A stretch of DNA of 64,000 bases from Virgisporangium aliadipatigenens (GCF_016863615.1 NZ_BOPF01000007.1:124001-188000), one strand, 5' to 3'; shown: positions 15,928 to 24,582, counted from the stretch's first letter. Notes: a model not told the origin generated them from the letters alone. Numbers and translations: made by a program.

Positions 15928-17462
15928 CAGCCGACCATCCGGATCGAGCTGGGCCAGATGTTGCCACCGCTGAGTTCGAACGTCGCGCCCTTGCCGAAGG
16001 CCGGCGCCACCGAGTTGGCGAACGGGACCACGTCGACCCGCTGGAACAGCGCCTTCTCGGCCTCCGCCCACTTCGCGCAGCCGTCGGTGCCGTTCATCGC
16101 GGCGGCCTCCTTCACCAGAGCGTCGTACTGCGGGTTCTGGATGCTGGAGAAGTTCGTGCCGTCCGGCGCCGAGGGACCCGACAGGAACGGGACGATCTCG
16201 CTCGGCAGGCTCGCGTTGAGCGGGATGAGCGCCGCCGTCCAGGAACCCTGCCCGCCGACCACGACGGTGCCGATCTCGGTCTCGCTGACGCCCTTCACGG
16301 TGACGTCGACGCCGATGCCGCTCCACACCTTCTGCATCAGCTCGGCCGCCGCCTGCATGCCCGGCCCGGCGCTGGAGGTGTACAGCAGCGTCACGGCGAT
16401 CTTCTGTCCGCCGAGCGCGGTCTTGGCCGCCGCCTCGTCGTGCGCCGGCAGGTTGCCGGTGAGCGTGTCGCCCTTGCAGGCCCCCATGCCGTCCGGGATC
16501 AGCCCGTTGGCGGGCTTGCCGGTGTTGCCGGTGACGACCAGGGAGAGCTGCTTGAGATCCAGCGCCTGGGTGAGCGCCTTGCGGATCTCGAGGTTCGCGG
16601 TCGGGTTCCCGGCCTTCTGGTTGAACCAGAGTTCGCCGAGCATCGCGGTCGCGTCGCGCTGGAAGAGCTTCTGCCCCTGCAGCCGCTGCTTGTCGGGGCC
16701 CACGAGCTGGACCGCGTTCGCCCCGCCGGACATGACGAGGTTGGCGGCCGTGGTCTCGTTGGTGACGATCTTGATGACCACCTTGTCGGGCAGCCCGCGC
16801 TGGTCGGTCTTCCACTCGCCCGGGCCCCACGCGTAGTCCTTGCGGCGGGTCAGGGTGTAGTGGTCGTTCGGGACGGCCTCGGTCATCGTGAACATGCCCG
16901 TGCCGACCGCGCCCTGCTTGAGCTGGTCGCGGCTCTGCATGCCCTTCGGGCACACGATCTGGAGCCCGGCGACCTGCCGGATGAGGAACGCGCTCGGCTG
17001 CGCCGCCGTGACGGTGACCGTTCCGGCCGCGTCGTCGCCGGTCGCGGTGGTCCCGGGCGGAACGAACACCCCGATCCGGCTGGACTCGTTCTTCGGATCG
17101 CCGACGAAACTGATGTTGGCCGCGACGTCGCTCGCCTTGAGAGCGGTGCCGTCGGAGCAGGTGATGTCCTTGCGCAGGGTGAAGGTCGCCTTGCCGGTGT
17201 CGCCCTCCCACTTCTGCGCGAGGTTGGGGACGAGGTCGCCCTTCTCGTTGACGGCGAGGAGGGAGTCATAGAGGAACCGGTCCACCTCGAACGCCGGGGA
17301 GAGCGAGGTGAAGTGCGGATCCAGCGTGCCCGGGTCGGCGCCCAGCACCATCGTGAAGGTCTTTCCGTCGACGAGCCCTTGCCCGCCATCCGAGCCGCCG
17401 TCGCCGCACCCGGCGAGGAGGAGGCCCGTCACGACTACGGCTATCGCCGCACCGCTTCTCAT
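15927..17462 (-). CDS. peptide ABC transporter substrate-binding lipoprotein (SBP family 5)
   Basis: 511-residue secreted receptor. The N-terminus is a lipoprotein signal with lipobox LLLAGC at about residues 14-19, so it is anchored to the outer face of the membrane. The mature part begins with the family-5 pattern VLGADPGTLDPHFTSLSPAF and contains the LVPNLAQKWEGD segment. It binds the imported peptide and hands it to the DppB/DppC channel. First gene of the minus-strand operon, with a 330-base divergent gap upstream. Ligand (peptide versus another solute) is not determined by sequence; the downstream peptidases favour peptides. Confidence 0.92.
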   Translation of the reverse strand: MRSGAAIAVVVTGLLLAGCGDGGSDGGQGLVDGKTFTMVLGADPGTLDPHFTSLSPAFEVDRFLYDSLLAVNEKGDLVPNLAQKWEGDTGKATFTLRKDITCSDGTALKASDVAANISFVGDPKNESSRIGVFVPPGTTATGDDAAGTVTVTAAQPSAFLIRQVAGLQIVCPKGMQSRDQLKQGAVGTGMFTMTEAVPNDHYTLTRRKDYAWGPGEWKTDQRGLPDKVVIKIVTNETTAANLVMSGGANAVQLVGPDKQRLQGQKLFQRDATAMLGELWFNQKAGNPTANLEIRKALTQALDLKQLSLVVTGNTGKPANGLIPDGMGACKGDTLTGNLPAHDEAAAKTALGGQKIAVTLLYTSSAGPGMQAAAELMQKVWSGIGVDVTVKGVSETEIGTVVVGGQGSWTAALIPLNASLPSEIVPFLSGPSAPDGTNFSSIQNPQYDALVKEAAAMNGTDGCAKWAEAEKALFQRVDVVPFANSVAPAFGKGATFELSGGNIWPSSIRMVG

Positions 17463-17792
17463 GCGACTGAACCCTGCCGCTGAGCGCGCGCGGTGTCTTT
17501 GTCCGTGCGCACCACTCGGGACGCCTGTGTTCGTACCGCACACCAGATCATGACGCTGAGAAGGCACGACGTCGACGATAAGTGATGGGGTCGTCAACGG
17601 CAGCCCGGTCGGGCCGTAACCGATGGCCATCCGGCCATGTCGATCAACAGCGGGGCGAATCGGAAACCGCACGACCGTTCCGACCAACCCTGACCGGATC
17701 GGCGAAAGCCGCCGAAAGCGCTCCCACGGCGGTGCCGCATCCGCCACTGTCGTTCCAGATCCCGGCCCTACGACACCGCAACGGAGTCTGCA
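17463..17792. other. divergent intergenic region, operon promoter zone
   Basis: 330 bases with no convincing gene, between the start of the minus-strand peptide operon and the plus-strand glycosyltransferase. A CATGAT-like -10 for the minus strand is possible near 17547-17552. A TACGAC box near 17770 and an ACGGAG ribosome site at 17781-17786 precede the GTG at 17793. Short repeated words (GCCGAAAGC twice near 17702-17719) were noted, but no clear inverted repeat was found. Confidence 0.4.
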
Positions 17793-18788
17793 GTGCCCAC
17801 CAGCACCCGCGAATGGACCGCCCCGATCGCCCGCGCGGTCGTCGACCCCGACCGCACCCGTCCCGTCGGCAAGCTGCCGCCGCAGCGCACCGCGGGCCGC
17901 GAGCACGACCGGCGCCGCATCGTCGCGCTCGTCCCCGCCCGCGACGAGGCCGCCGGCATCGCCGCCACCATCGCCGCGCTGCAGCGGCAGTGGTCGCCGC
18001 CGATCGACCGGATCGTCGTGGTGCCCAACAACTGCACCGACGACACCGCGCGACGGGCCCGGGCGGCCGGCGCGGAGGTGCACGAATACCCCGGCCGCAA
18101 CCCGCACCGGAAGGCCGGCGCGCTCAACTGGGCCCTCGCCCGGATGCTGCCGCACCTGCGCGACAACGACCTGGTGCTGGTCACCGACGCCGACTCGGTC
18201 CCGCATCCGGACTTCACCCAGCACGCCGTGCGGGCCGTCACGCGACCCCGCCGCGGGCACCGGTGGCGCCGGCCGGTCGGTGCGGCATGCGCCTGCGGTC
18301 ACCCGGCCCGCGCCGGCCGGATCCTGCCGGAGCGGTGGTGGCGCGACGGGTACCCGCGCCCGCGCCGGGCCCCGGTGCTGTCCGGTGCGGCGACCGTGTT
18401 CACGGTGCGGCTGCTGCGGGAGATCCTCGACGCCCGCGGCGACGGCCGGCTCCCCGGCTACTCGGGCGAGATCTACCACCGCGACACGGCCGCCACCGAC
18501 ATCGAACTCACGTTCGCGGTGCAGGCGCTCGGCTACCGCCCGGTCGCACCCGCGAAGGCGGTCGCCACCTCGGACTCGACGCCGTCCCGGCGGGCGCCGC
18601 GCGAGCGTCGGCTGCGCCGGCAGCGGGGAGTGCTCGACGCCCTGCGCCTCTACGGCGCGCCGCGGGGCGCCGCACGGAACCGGCTGCGGCGGGCGGCCGT
18701 CCGGGTGGGCTCGCTGCTGGCACCGACCTACCTGGTCTTCCTGGCGGCGTTCGTGGCCGCCGGATCGGTGCGGCGCCGCCGCCGGTGA
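17793..18788 (+). CDS. family 2 glycosyltransferase, possibly frameshifted in the middle
   Basis: 331-residue GT2 enzyme, GT-A fold. N-terminal IVALVPARDEAAGIAATIAA nucleotide-binding start, VVVPNNCTDDT, NPHRKAGALNWAL and the metal-binding VTDADSV are present, as are VLSGAATVF, the acceptor-side TDIELT and the processivity-like RLRRQRG (usually RxxRWQRG). Between about residues 150 and 190 the sequence becomes Arg/Cys-rich and loses the expected G.VGG..., QRNEY block. One neighbouring frame there reads RDPAAGTGGAG, which fits better. A C-terminal hydrophobic helix (LLAPTYLVFLAAFVAAG) may tether it to the membrane. GTG start with ACGGAG upstream. Confidence 0.75.
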   Translation: MPTSTREWTAPIARAVVDPDRTRPVGKLPPQRTAGREHDRRRIVALVPARDEAAGIAATIAALQRQWSPPIDRIVVVPNNCTDDTARRARAAGAEVHEYPGRNPHRKAGALNWALARMLPHLRDNDLVLVTDADSVPHPDFTQHAVRAVTRPRRGHRWRRPVGAACACGHPARAGRILPERWWRDGYPRPRRAPVLSGAATVFTVRLLREILDARGDGRLPGYSGEIYHRDTAATDIELTFAVQALGYRPVAPAKAVATSDSTPSRRAPRERRLRRQRGVLDALRLYGAPRGAARNRLRRAAVRVGSLLAPTYLVFLAAFVAAGSVRRRRR

Positions 18789-18842
18789 CCGGGGTGGCGA
18801 TCCCGCGGCCGGGGCACCGCCGCGCCCGACGCCACCCGGAGC

Positions 18843-18875
18843 GCGGCGCCCGTCCGACGAACGGGCGGGCGCCGC
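18843..18875. terminator. strong hairpin between convergent genes
   Basis: A 13-bp stem (GCGGCGCCCGTCC with GGGCGGGCGCCGC, one G-U pair) around a 7-base loop lies between the glycosyltransferase stop (18788) and the cyclase stop (18882). There is no T-run, as usual in actinobacteria. Probably a two-way terminator. Confidence 0.6.
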
Positions 18876-18881
18876 TTCGGT

Positions 18882-19763
18882 TCAGAACACCGCGATCGGG
18901 TTCACCGGCAGCCCGGTCGTCCCGGCGATCCGCGGCACCGCGACGACGAGCTGGAACGTCCACCGCCCCAGCCGCGCGCACGTCGCCGCCAACGCCCCCG
19001 GATCGGCGCCGTCGATGAGCGGGATCGCCAGCCGCCCCAGGGCGAGGAAGTGCAGCGCGCCCGGAACGTCACCGGGCAGCGGCGGGCGCGCGTCGCCGAT
19101 GTCGCCCGCGTAGACGGAGATCCCGTGCTCGTGCATCCAGCGCACGGCGTCGGACGTCATGCCCGGCAGCGGCTGGTCGCCGTCCACGACCCGGTCCCAG
19201 CCGCCGCGAACGATCAGCGCGTCGCCCGGCAACACCTCGACGCCCGCCCGTTCGGCCGCCGCGTCGAGGTCCGCACCGGTCACCGGGTGTCCCGGGGCCA
19301 GCCGCCCGTCGGGAGCCAGGTCGAGCAGCACGCCCCGGGTCAGGATCCCGTCGGCGTAGACGTCCGCCGCGCCGTGCCGCACACCCGTCGGACCCGAACT
19401 GTCGGCCGCGTCGACGCCCGGGTACACCTTGCCGCCGGCCACCCAGTGGCCCATCGCGTCCAGGTGGGTGACCTCGGGGTGATGCGTGGTCACGACCATC
19501 ACCTCGGCCATGGCCGGTGCGCCGACCCCGGTGAACAGCATGGCGGTCTGCACCGCCGTCGTGGCCGCCGTGGTGGGCGCCATCGGCCCGCCGGTCAGCG
19601 GGAAGGGCGTGGTCAACCGGGCGATCGACACCGTCAGGCCGGTCCGGGCCTCGGCGGCGCCGCGGGCGCGCGCCTCGTCGGTGATGAGGTTGACGGCGCC
19701 CCGCTCGTCGGTGTCCCCCCACCGTCCCCAGTTGCTGGGGAATTCGTGCGCTGTCGCGGTCAT
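18882..19763 (-). CDS. cyclase family protein (kynurenine-formamidase-like metal hydrolase)
   Basis: 293 residues of the Cyclase/KynB-like fold, which hydrolyses amides or lactones with a divalent metal. The metal motif is seen as HHPEVTHLDAMGHW (family form HxGTHxDxxxH), with GDALIVRGGW and AGDIGDARPPL further on. The N-terminus FPSNWGRWGDTDERGAVNLI is typical of the larger cyclase subgroup. Start ATG at 19761-19763 has GAAGGAG just upstream. No signal peptide. It is divergent from the STAND ATPase gene, which may regulate it. Substrate unknown. Confidence 0.85.
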   Translation of the reverse strand: MTATAHEFPSNWGRWGDTDERGAVNLITDEARARGAAEARTGLTVSIARLTTPFPLTGGPMAPTTAATTAVQTAMLFTGVGAPAMAEVMVVTTHHPEVTHLDAMGHWVAGGKVYPGVDAADSSGPTGVRHGAADVYADGILTRGVLLDLAPDGRLAPGHPVTGADLDAAAERAGVEVLPGDALIVRGGWDRVVDGDQPLPGMTSDAVRWMHEHGISVYAGDIGDARPPLPGDVPGALHFLALGRLAIPLIDGADPGALAATCARLGRWTFQLVVAVPRIAGTTGLPVNPIAVF

Positions 19764-19871
19764 GGTTCTCCTTCGAAATAGACGCGAACCCCATGGTCGG
19801 CGCGGTGGCCGCCGGTTTCCCGCCCGTTCGGTGCCCACGCGGTGCCCGATCTTTCATCGGCGGCGGTCGGT

Positions 19872-19884
19872 TAGGGTCTGGCGC
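19872..19884 (+). promoter_or_regulatory. leaderless -10 box of the STAND regulator gene
   Basis: TAGGGT (19872-19877) ends seven bases before the ATG at 19885, and there is no ribosome site in between. This is the leaderless arrangement seen repeatedly in this window, and it decides the start over longer upstream extensions of the frame. Confidence 0.5.
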
Positions 19885-21873
19885 ATGGCACTGCTCGGCG
19901 AGGCGTTGGAGGAGTTGCGGCGACAGTCGTTCACCGGCCGCGACGCGGAGGTCGCGCAGTTCCGGGAGGCCGTGCGCGGGCCGGGCGTGACCTTCGTGCA
20001 CGGCCCCGGCGGGGTGGGCAAGACCATGCTGCTCGACGTCTTCGCGCGGGTCGCGGTCGAGGCGGGCCGCCGTCCGGTCCGGGTCGACGCCCGCCACCTG
20101 ACGCTGGGCGCCGACGCGCTGCCCACACCGGTCGACGCCGACCGCCCCGCGCTGTTCATCGATACGTATGAGTTGTTGGAACCGGTGGACGACTGGGTGC
20201 GCGACACCTACCTGCCGTCGCTTCCCGGTGACTGTCCGGTGGTGATCGCCGGCCGGCAGCCGCCCCGTCCCCGGTGGCGCGCCGACCCGGCGTGGCGCGT
20301 GCTGACCCGTGTCATCGCCCTGGGCAACCTGCCGGCCGACGACGCGCGGGCCTACCTGAGCGCTCAGGACGTTCCCGTCGCGATGCACGAACGGCTCCTC
20401 GCCATCAGCGGTGGGCATCCCCTCACGCTGTCGATGCTCAGCGACGCGGTACGCCGGGGCGTCACCCCGCGCACCCTGGCCGACCTGCCCGACGTGGTGG
20501 GCGCGTTGATCGCGAACCTGGTCGACGAGGCGCCGAGCCCCCGGCACCGGGCGGCGCTGGAGGTCTGCGCGCACGTGCCGGCCACCACGGAGGACCTGCT
20601 GCGCGACATGATCGGCGGCGACGTCGGTGAGGTGTTCGCCTGGCTGCGCGGCCGGCCGTTCGTCGACGAGTGCCCGTACGGGCTGTATCCGCACGACGTC
20701 GTCCGGGCCGCCCTCGACGCCGACCTGCGCTGGCGGGACCCCGCGCGCTACTCCGACATGCTGCGCCGCAAGCTCACCGTGTTCCTCGACCGGGTGCTCG
20801 CGACACCGCACGAGCAGACCCGGCTTGACCTGCTCGCACACACGGTCGTCCTGAACGCCTCCCGCTCGCACATCGCCGCGTTGAGCGAACTGCCCCCGTC
20901 GTTGCGCGCGTACGCCGACGGGCTGCGCGAGGGCGACCGCGCGTCGATCCTCGAGATGACGGCGGCGTGGCAGGGCGCGGCGCAGGCCGACCTGGTGGCG
21001 CACTGGCTGGACCGGCGCCCCGAGGCGTTCCGGGCGTTCCGCGGCGCGACCGGCGACCTGTGCGGCTATACGGCCTGCCTCCAGGTGACCGAGGCCGATC
21101 TGGGCGCCGATCCCGGCGTCGACGCGATGTGGCAGTACGTGTCGAAGCACGGTGCGCCGCGACCCGGGGAAGCAGTGCGGATCTGGCGCTTCTTCCTCGA
21201 CCGCGAACACGGCCAGCGCCCGTCACCGTCGCTGACCCTCTTCGTCGCCTGCCAGATGCTGGACATCATCCAGCTGGGCGGCGACAGGGGGTGGAGCCTG
21301 GTGTCCGCGTTCGAGGACCCCGAACGGTGGACGCCCGCCATGGAGTTCCTCGACTTCTGGCCGGCGACCGCCGCGGACTTCACCGTCGGCGGGTCGCGTT
21401 ACCCGGTGTTCGCGCACGACTGGCGCCGGGCCGGGATCACCGAGTGGGCAACAGCCATGCACGCCCGCCAGCTCGGCGCGCCGGCGCGGCCCCCGGGGGA
21501 CGGCATCGAGGCGCCGGTGCTGTCGGAGTGCGAGTTCGGCGACGCGGTGCGCGCGGCCCTGCGCCAGCTGCACGCGCCGGACCTGCTGCGGCAGAGCCCG
21601 CTGCTGGACTCCCGCATGATCCGCCGGAACACCCGTCCGGGCACCCCGGCCGTGCGGACGCTGCGGGAGCTGGTCGAGGCCGGCGTCGCGGCGCTGGAGC
21701 CGGCCGACCGGGAACTGCTGACCCGGACGTTCCTGCGACCCGACACCACCCAGGAACGGGTGGCGGCCGCGCTGCACCTGTCGTTCAACACCTATCGGCG
21801 GCACCGCGACAGGGCGGTGACCCGCCTCGCCGCATGGCTGTGGGCGCACGAGATCGGCGACCCCGGGTGCTGA
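19885..21873 (+). CDS. STAND-type ATPase regulator with C-terminal HTH
   Basis: 662 residues. Walker A GPGGVGKT at about residues 38-45 and a Walker B-like ALFIDTYELL at about 90 define a signal-transduction ATPase domain. A large helical middle follows. The last 70 residues (LEPADRELLTRTFLRPDTTQ, then ERVAAALHLSFNTYRRHRDR) form a sigma-4/LuxR-like helix-turn-helix. Such proteins act as large ATP-dependent transcription switches. The ligand is unknown. It is divergently arranged with the cyclase gene across about 120 bases. The ATG is set by a leaderless -10 box. Confidence 0.82.
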   Translation: MALLGEALEELRRQSFTGRDAEVAQFREAVRGPGVTFVHGPGGVGKTMLLDVFARVAVEAGRRPVRVDARHLTLGADALPTPVDADRPALFIDTYELLEPVDDWVRDTYLPSLPGDCPVVIAGRQPPRPRWRADPAWRVLTRVIALGNLPADDARAYLSAQDVPVAMHERLLAISGGHPLTLSMLSDAVRRGVTPRTLADLPDVVGALIANLVDEAPSPRHRAALEVCAHVPATTEDLLRDMIGGDVGEVFAWLRGRPFVDECPYGLYPHDVVRAALDADLRWRDPARYSDMLRRKLTVFLDRVLATPHEQTRLDLLAHTVVLNASRSHIAALSELPPSLRAYADGLREGDRASILEMTAAWQGAAQADLVAHWLDRRPEAFRAFRGATGDLCGYTACLQVTEADLGADPGVDAMWQYVSKHGAPRPGEAVRIWRFFLDREHGQRPSPSLTLFVACQMLDIIQLGGDRGWSLVSAFEDPERWTPAMEFLDFWPATAADFTVGGSRYPVFAHDWRRAGITEWATAMHARQLGAPARPPGDGIEAPVLSECEFGDAVRAALRQLHAPDLLRQSPLLDSRMIRRNTRPGTPAVRTLRELVEAGVAALEPADRELLTRTFLRPDTTQERVAAALHLSFNTYRRHRDRAVTRLAAWLWAHEIGDPGC

Positions 21874-21901
21874 CCGTCGGGGTGGATCGCGCTGCCCACT
21901 T

Positions 21902-22471
21902 TCAGGGTCGACCCGCCGGATCGAGGCGGCCTCGGCTCCACGACCGGATCAGGGCGGCCAGGTCGGTGCCGGCCGGTGGCTGGAAGAGGCTGATGTTGAG
22001 GGCCAACGGGGTGCCGAAGCGCTCGGCCGTCTCCCGCATGTCCCGCCGCTCGTCCTCGTCGAGTCCCGCGAGCACCGCTTCGGGGTCGCGCGGCCGAAAG
22101 AGCAGGAACGTGGAACCGGCCGGCGAGCGCGTCGTGTCGACCGCGGTCAGGTCGTCCCACGCGAGGCGCAGCGCGAAGCCCGCTCGACCGTCGGGGCCCA
22201 GCTCCAGCCCGTCACCCGTCATCCGGGCGGCAGGCGCCGCCGCCACGACCGCGGCCGGACCGGACGACTGCATGATCCAACTGACGATGGCCCACAGCGC
22301 CGCGAGCCCGAGGATCGGAACAATGACGAAAAGGGGTAGAAGTACGGCCGTCGGCACGTCGAGGTCGGCCACCTGCACACCGGCGAGGGCGAGCAGCGAC
22401 AGAGCCCACCCCGGGTAGACCCAGCGACGCCAGGCACGGCGCCGCACAGCGAAGACGACGGATTCCGGCAC
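21902..22471 (-). CDS. small two-helix membrane protein of unknown function
   Basis: 189 residues. Two hydrophobic segments near the N-terminus (YPGWALSLLALAGVQV and AVLLPLFVIVPILGLAALWA) are followed by a soluble domain of about 120 residues with a PH-like beta pattern (GRAGFALRLAWDDLTAVDTT, then STFLLFRPRDPEAVL). The GTG at 22469-22471 has a TAACCT -10 box seven bases upstream, suggesting a leaderless start; an ATG nine codons earlier is possible. Likely a bPH-type membrane-associated protein; no partner is evident. Converges with the STAND gene. Confidence 0.6.
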   Translation of the reverse strand: MPESVVFAVRRRAWRRWVYPGWALSLLALAGVQVADLDVPTAVLLPLFVIVPILGLAALWAIVSWIMQSSGPAAVVAAAPAARMTGDGLELGPDGRAGFALRLAWDDLTAVDTTRSPAGSTFLLFRPRDPEAVLAGLDEDERRDMRETAERFGTPLALNISLFQPPAGTDLAALIRSWSRGRLDPAGRP

Positions 22472-22584
22472 GCAGGTCAGGTTACCGTCCCGGCGCATGT
22501 CGCCAGGGTCCGGCTGAAACTCGCCGCCGCGCACCCGTCGGCGCGGAGCGCCCCTGGCGTGCGCCGAGCTCAAGATCTGATTTC

Positions 22585-23562
22585 TCACCCGGTGCCGTCC
22601 CGGTAGCGGGCGGCGATCGCGGCGGCCCGCTCGTGCAGGGCGCTCCGCAGCCACTGCGGCTCCAGGGCCTCGGCGTCGGTGCCGAGCTGCCACAGCGCCC
22701 ACTCGGCGTGCCGCCGGTCCTGGAACGTCACCGCCATCCGCAGCCGGCCGTCGCCGTCGGGCTCCGCGGAGCGCACGGTGAGCGCGGTGTCGACCAGTTC
22801 CTCGCGGCGGGCCTCGGTCACCCGCACCAGCACGCCGACCGGGTCGCCGCCGGTGCGGAAGCGGGTGCTGCGCTGCTGCCAGGTCCGGTCGAGGTCGACG
22901 CGCTCGGGTCGCCGCGCCGGTTCGGCGAGCTGGTGCGCGGCCAGGATCCGGGACAGCCGGTAGGTGCGGTCCGCGCCGTCCCGCGTGGCCAGCAGGTAGC
23001 CCTGCTCGCGAACGGTGACCAGCCCGATCGGGTCCACCGTTCGCCAGCGCGGGGTGGCGCCCACGGCCGCGTAGCGGATGCGCAGCCGGTGTCCGGCGAA
23101 GACCGCGCGCCGGATCTCGGCCATCGTGCCGTCCGGAACCTCCTCGGCGATCAGCCGGCGGGACAGCAGGTCGATCGCCGGGTCGATGAGCAGCCGTTCG
23201 GCCGCGGCGGCAGCGGTGTCCCGCTGGCTCTCGGGCAGGGCGTCGACGACCTTGCGCAGCGCTGAGGCGAGCGACGGCCCCAGCCCGAACGCCCGCGCGC
23301 CACGCCGCGACCCGGCGACGAGCAGCGCGAGCACCTCGTCGTGGTTCAGCCCGGTCAGTTCGGTCTGGAAGCCGGGCAGCAGCGCGAATCCGCCGTGCCG
23401 GCCGCGTTCGGCGTAGACCGGAACGCCGGCCGCGGAGAGCGCCTCGATGTCGCGCAGCACGGTGCGGGTGGAGACCTCCAGCTCCCGCGCCAGCGCCGGC
23501 GCGGTCAGCCGGCCGCGCCGGCGCAGCAGCAGCACCAGCGACACCAACCGGTCGGCGCGCAC
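22585..23562 (-). CDS. YafY/WYL-domain transcriptional regulator
   Basis: 325 residues. The N-terminal DeoR-like winged helix (ADRLVSLVLLLRRRGRLTAP, then ELEVSTRTVLRDIEALSAAG) is followed by GVPVYAERGRHGGFAL, and a WYL ligand domain spans about residues 140-215 with the WCX-like C-terminus after it. WYL proteins sense small ligands or nucleic-acid ends. The GTG start follows a CATGAT box by six bases (leaderless). It is divergent from the RidA gene with a TGACA...TGTCG palindrome between them, the classic arrangement in which YafY-type repressors control the divergent enzyme gene. Confidence 0.87.
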   Translation of the reverse strand: MRADRLVSLVLLLRRRGRLTAPALARELEVSTRTVLRDIEALSAAGVPVYAERGRHGGFALLPGFQTELTGLNHDEVLALLVAGSRRGARAFGLGPSLASALRKVVDALPESQRDTAAAAAERLLIDPAIDLLSRRLIAEEVPDGTMAEIRRAVFAGHRLRIRYAAVGATPRWRTVDPIGLVTVREQGYLLATRDGADRTYRLSRILAAHQLAEPARRPERVDLDRTWQQRSTRFRTGGDPVGVLVRVTEARREELVDTALTVRSAEPDGDGRLRMAVTFQDRRHAEWALWQLGTDAEALEPQWLRSALHERAAAIAARYRDGTG

Positions 23563-23582
23563 CCGCAGATCATGCCAGCAAT

Positions 23583-23602
23583 ACCTGACACAGGATGTCG
23601 TG
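23583..23602. promoter_or_regulatory. probable YafY operator
   Basis: ACCTGACACAGGATGTCGTG carries the inverted halves CTGACA and TGTCGT and lies between the divergent WYL regulator and RidA genes. Sites of the form CCTGACA-N-TGTCAGG are common next to YafY-type regulators. Binding is inferred. Confidence 0.45.
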
Positions 23603-23640
23603 ATTCGCTGCGAGGCTCGTCCGCGACGAAGGGAGCCGCG

Positions 23641-24042
23641 ATGGCATTGGAACGTACGGTGGTCGACCCGTGGGCGTGGTCGGCGCAGTGGGGCTACCAC
23701 CAGGGCGAGGTGGTCGCCGGGCAGACCCGGACGCTGTTCTGCGCCGGACAGGCCGCGATGGGCGGCGACGGAAAGCCGCGGCACGCGGGCGACATGGCGG
23801 CGCAGGTGGCGTCGAGCCTCGACAATCTGGCCGCCGTGCTCGACGGGGCCGGCATGTCGCTGGCGAACCTCGTCCGGCTCACCGTCTACACCACCGACGT
23901 GGACCTGCTCCTCGCGCACTACGGGGTGCTGGCGGCGCGATTGGGGGCCGCCGGCGCGGCGCCGCCCACTACGCTGCTCGGCGTGACGAGGCTGGCGATC
24001 CCCGACCTGATGGTCGAGCTGGAAGGGACCGCGGTCGCGTGA
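23641..24042 (+). CDS. RidA family protein
   Basis: 133 residues, Rid/YjgF fold trimer, which deaminates reactive enamine/imine intermediates or a related substrate. Motifs: LFCAGQAAMGGDGKP near residues 32-46, DNLAAVLDGAGMSLANLVRLTVYTTD, and TTLLGVTRLAIPDLMVELEGTA. The usual RidA Arg of the (V)R(V)E end is replaced (VELEGTAVA), so it belongs to a diverged Rid subgroup. GAAGGGAG ribosome site at 23628-23634. Start of a two-gene unit with the DUF488 gene and probably controlled by the divergent WYL repressor. Confidence 0.88.
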   Translation: MALERTVVDPWAWSAQWGYHQGEVVAGQTRTLFCAGQAAMGGDGKPRHAGDMAAQVASSLDNLAAVLDGAGMSLANLVRLTVYTTDVDLLLAHYGVLAARLGAAGAAPPTTLLGVTRLAIPDLMVELEGTAVA

Positions 24043-24542
24043 CGCCGTCCCGGCGCGCGCCCGCGGTGGCCACCATCGGCGTCTACGGCTTCGACGAGGA
24101 GTCGTTCCTGCGGGCGCTCGAGCGGGCGGAGGTCCGTCTGTTGCTCGACGTCCGTCAGCGCCGCAATGTCCGTGGTCCCGAGTATTCCTGGGCGAACGCC
24201 GTGCGCCTGCAACGCGCGCTCACCGATTCCGGCGTCGCCTACCGCCACGTCAAGGAACTGGCACCGACGACCGCATTGCGTCAGGTGCAGTACGCGGAGG
24301 ACGACCGCCGGGGCGTCGGCAAGCGGGATCGCGACGTGCTGGCGGCCGGCTACGCCGACGGCTACACGCGCGAGATCCTCGACCCGTTCGACCTCGACGG
24401 GTTGGTGGCCGGCCTGCCGCGGGACGCCACGAGCGCGCTGTTCTGCGTCGAACGCGACCCGGAGGCGTGCCACCGTTCGCTGGTGGCGCGGCGCCTGCGC
24501 GACGGGTTCGGCCTGGCCGTCACGGACCTGCGCCCGGGCTGA
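24039..24542 (+). CDS. DUF488 family protein
   Basis: 167 residues, recognised by IGVYGFDEESFLRALERAEV, LLLDVRQRRNVRGPEYSW, YRHVKELAPT and the CVERDPEACHRSLVARRL motif with conserved Cys and His. DUF488 proteins are small, cytosolic and of unproven biochemical function. The GTG start overlaps the RidA stop by 4 bases (GTGA), so translation is coupled and the two share a promoter. Confidence 0.85.
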   Translation: MTPSRRAPAVATIGVYGFDEESFLRALERAEVRLLLDVRQRRNVRGPEYSWANAVRLQRALTDSGVAYRHVKELAPTTALRQVQYAEDDRRGVGKRDRDVLAAGYADGYTREILDPFDLDGLVAGLPRDATSALFCVERDPEACHRSLVARRLRDGFGLAVTDLRPG

Positions 24543-24551
24543 ACGACGCGT

Positions 24552-24582
24552 GGCGGCGGACCGACGATGCCGGTCCGCCGCC
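24552..24582. terminator. 11-bp hairpin between convergent genes
   Basis: GGCGGCGGACC pairs perfectly with GGTCCGCCGCC around a 9-base loop, ten bases after the DUF488 stop and before the convergent membrane protein gene. No T-tract. Likely a shared terminator. Confidence 0.6.
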
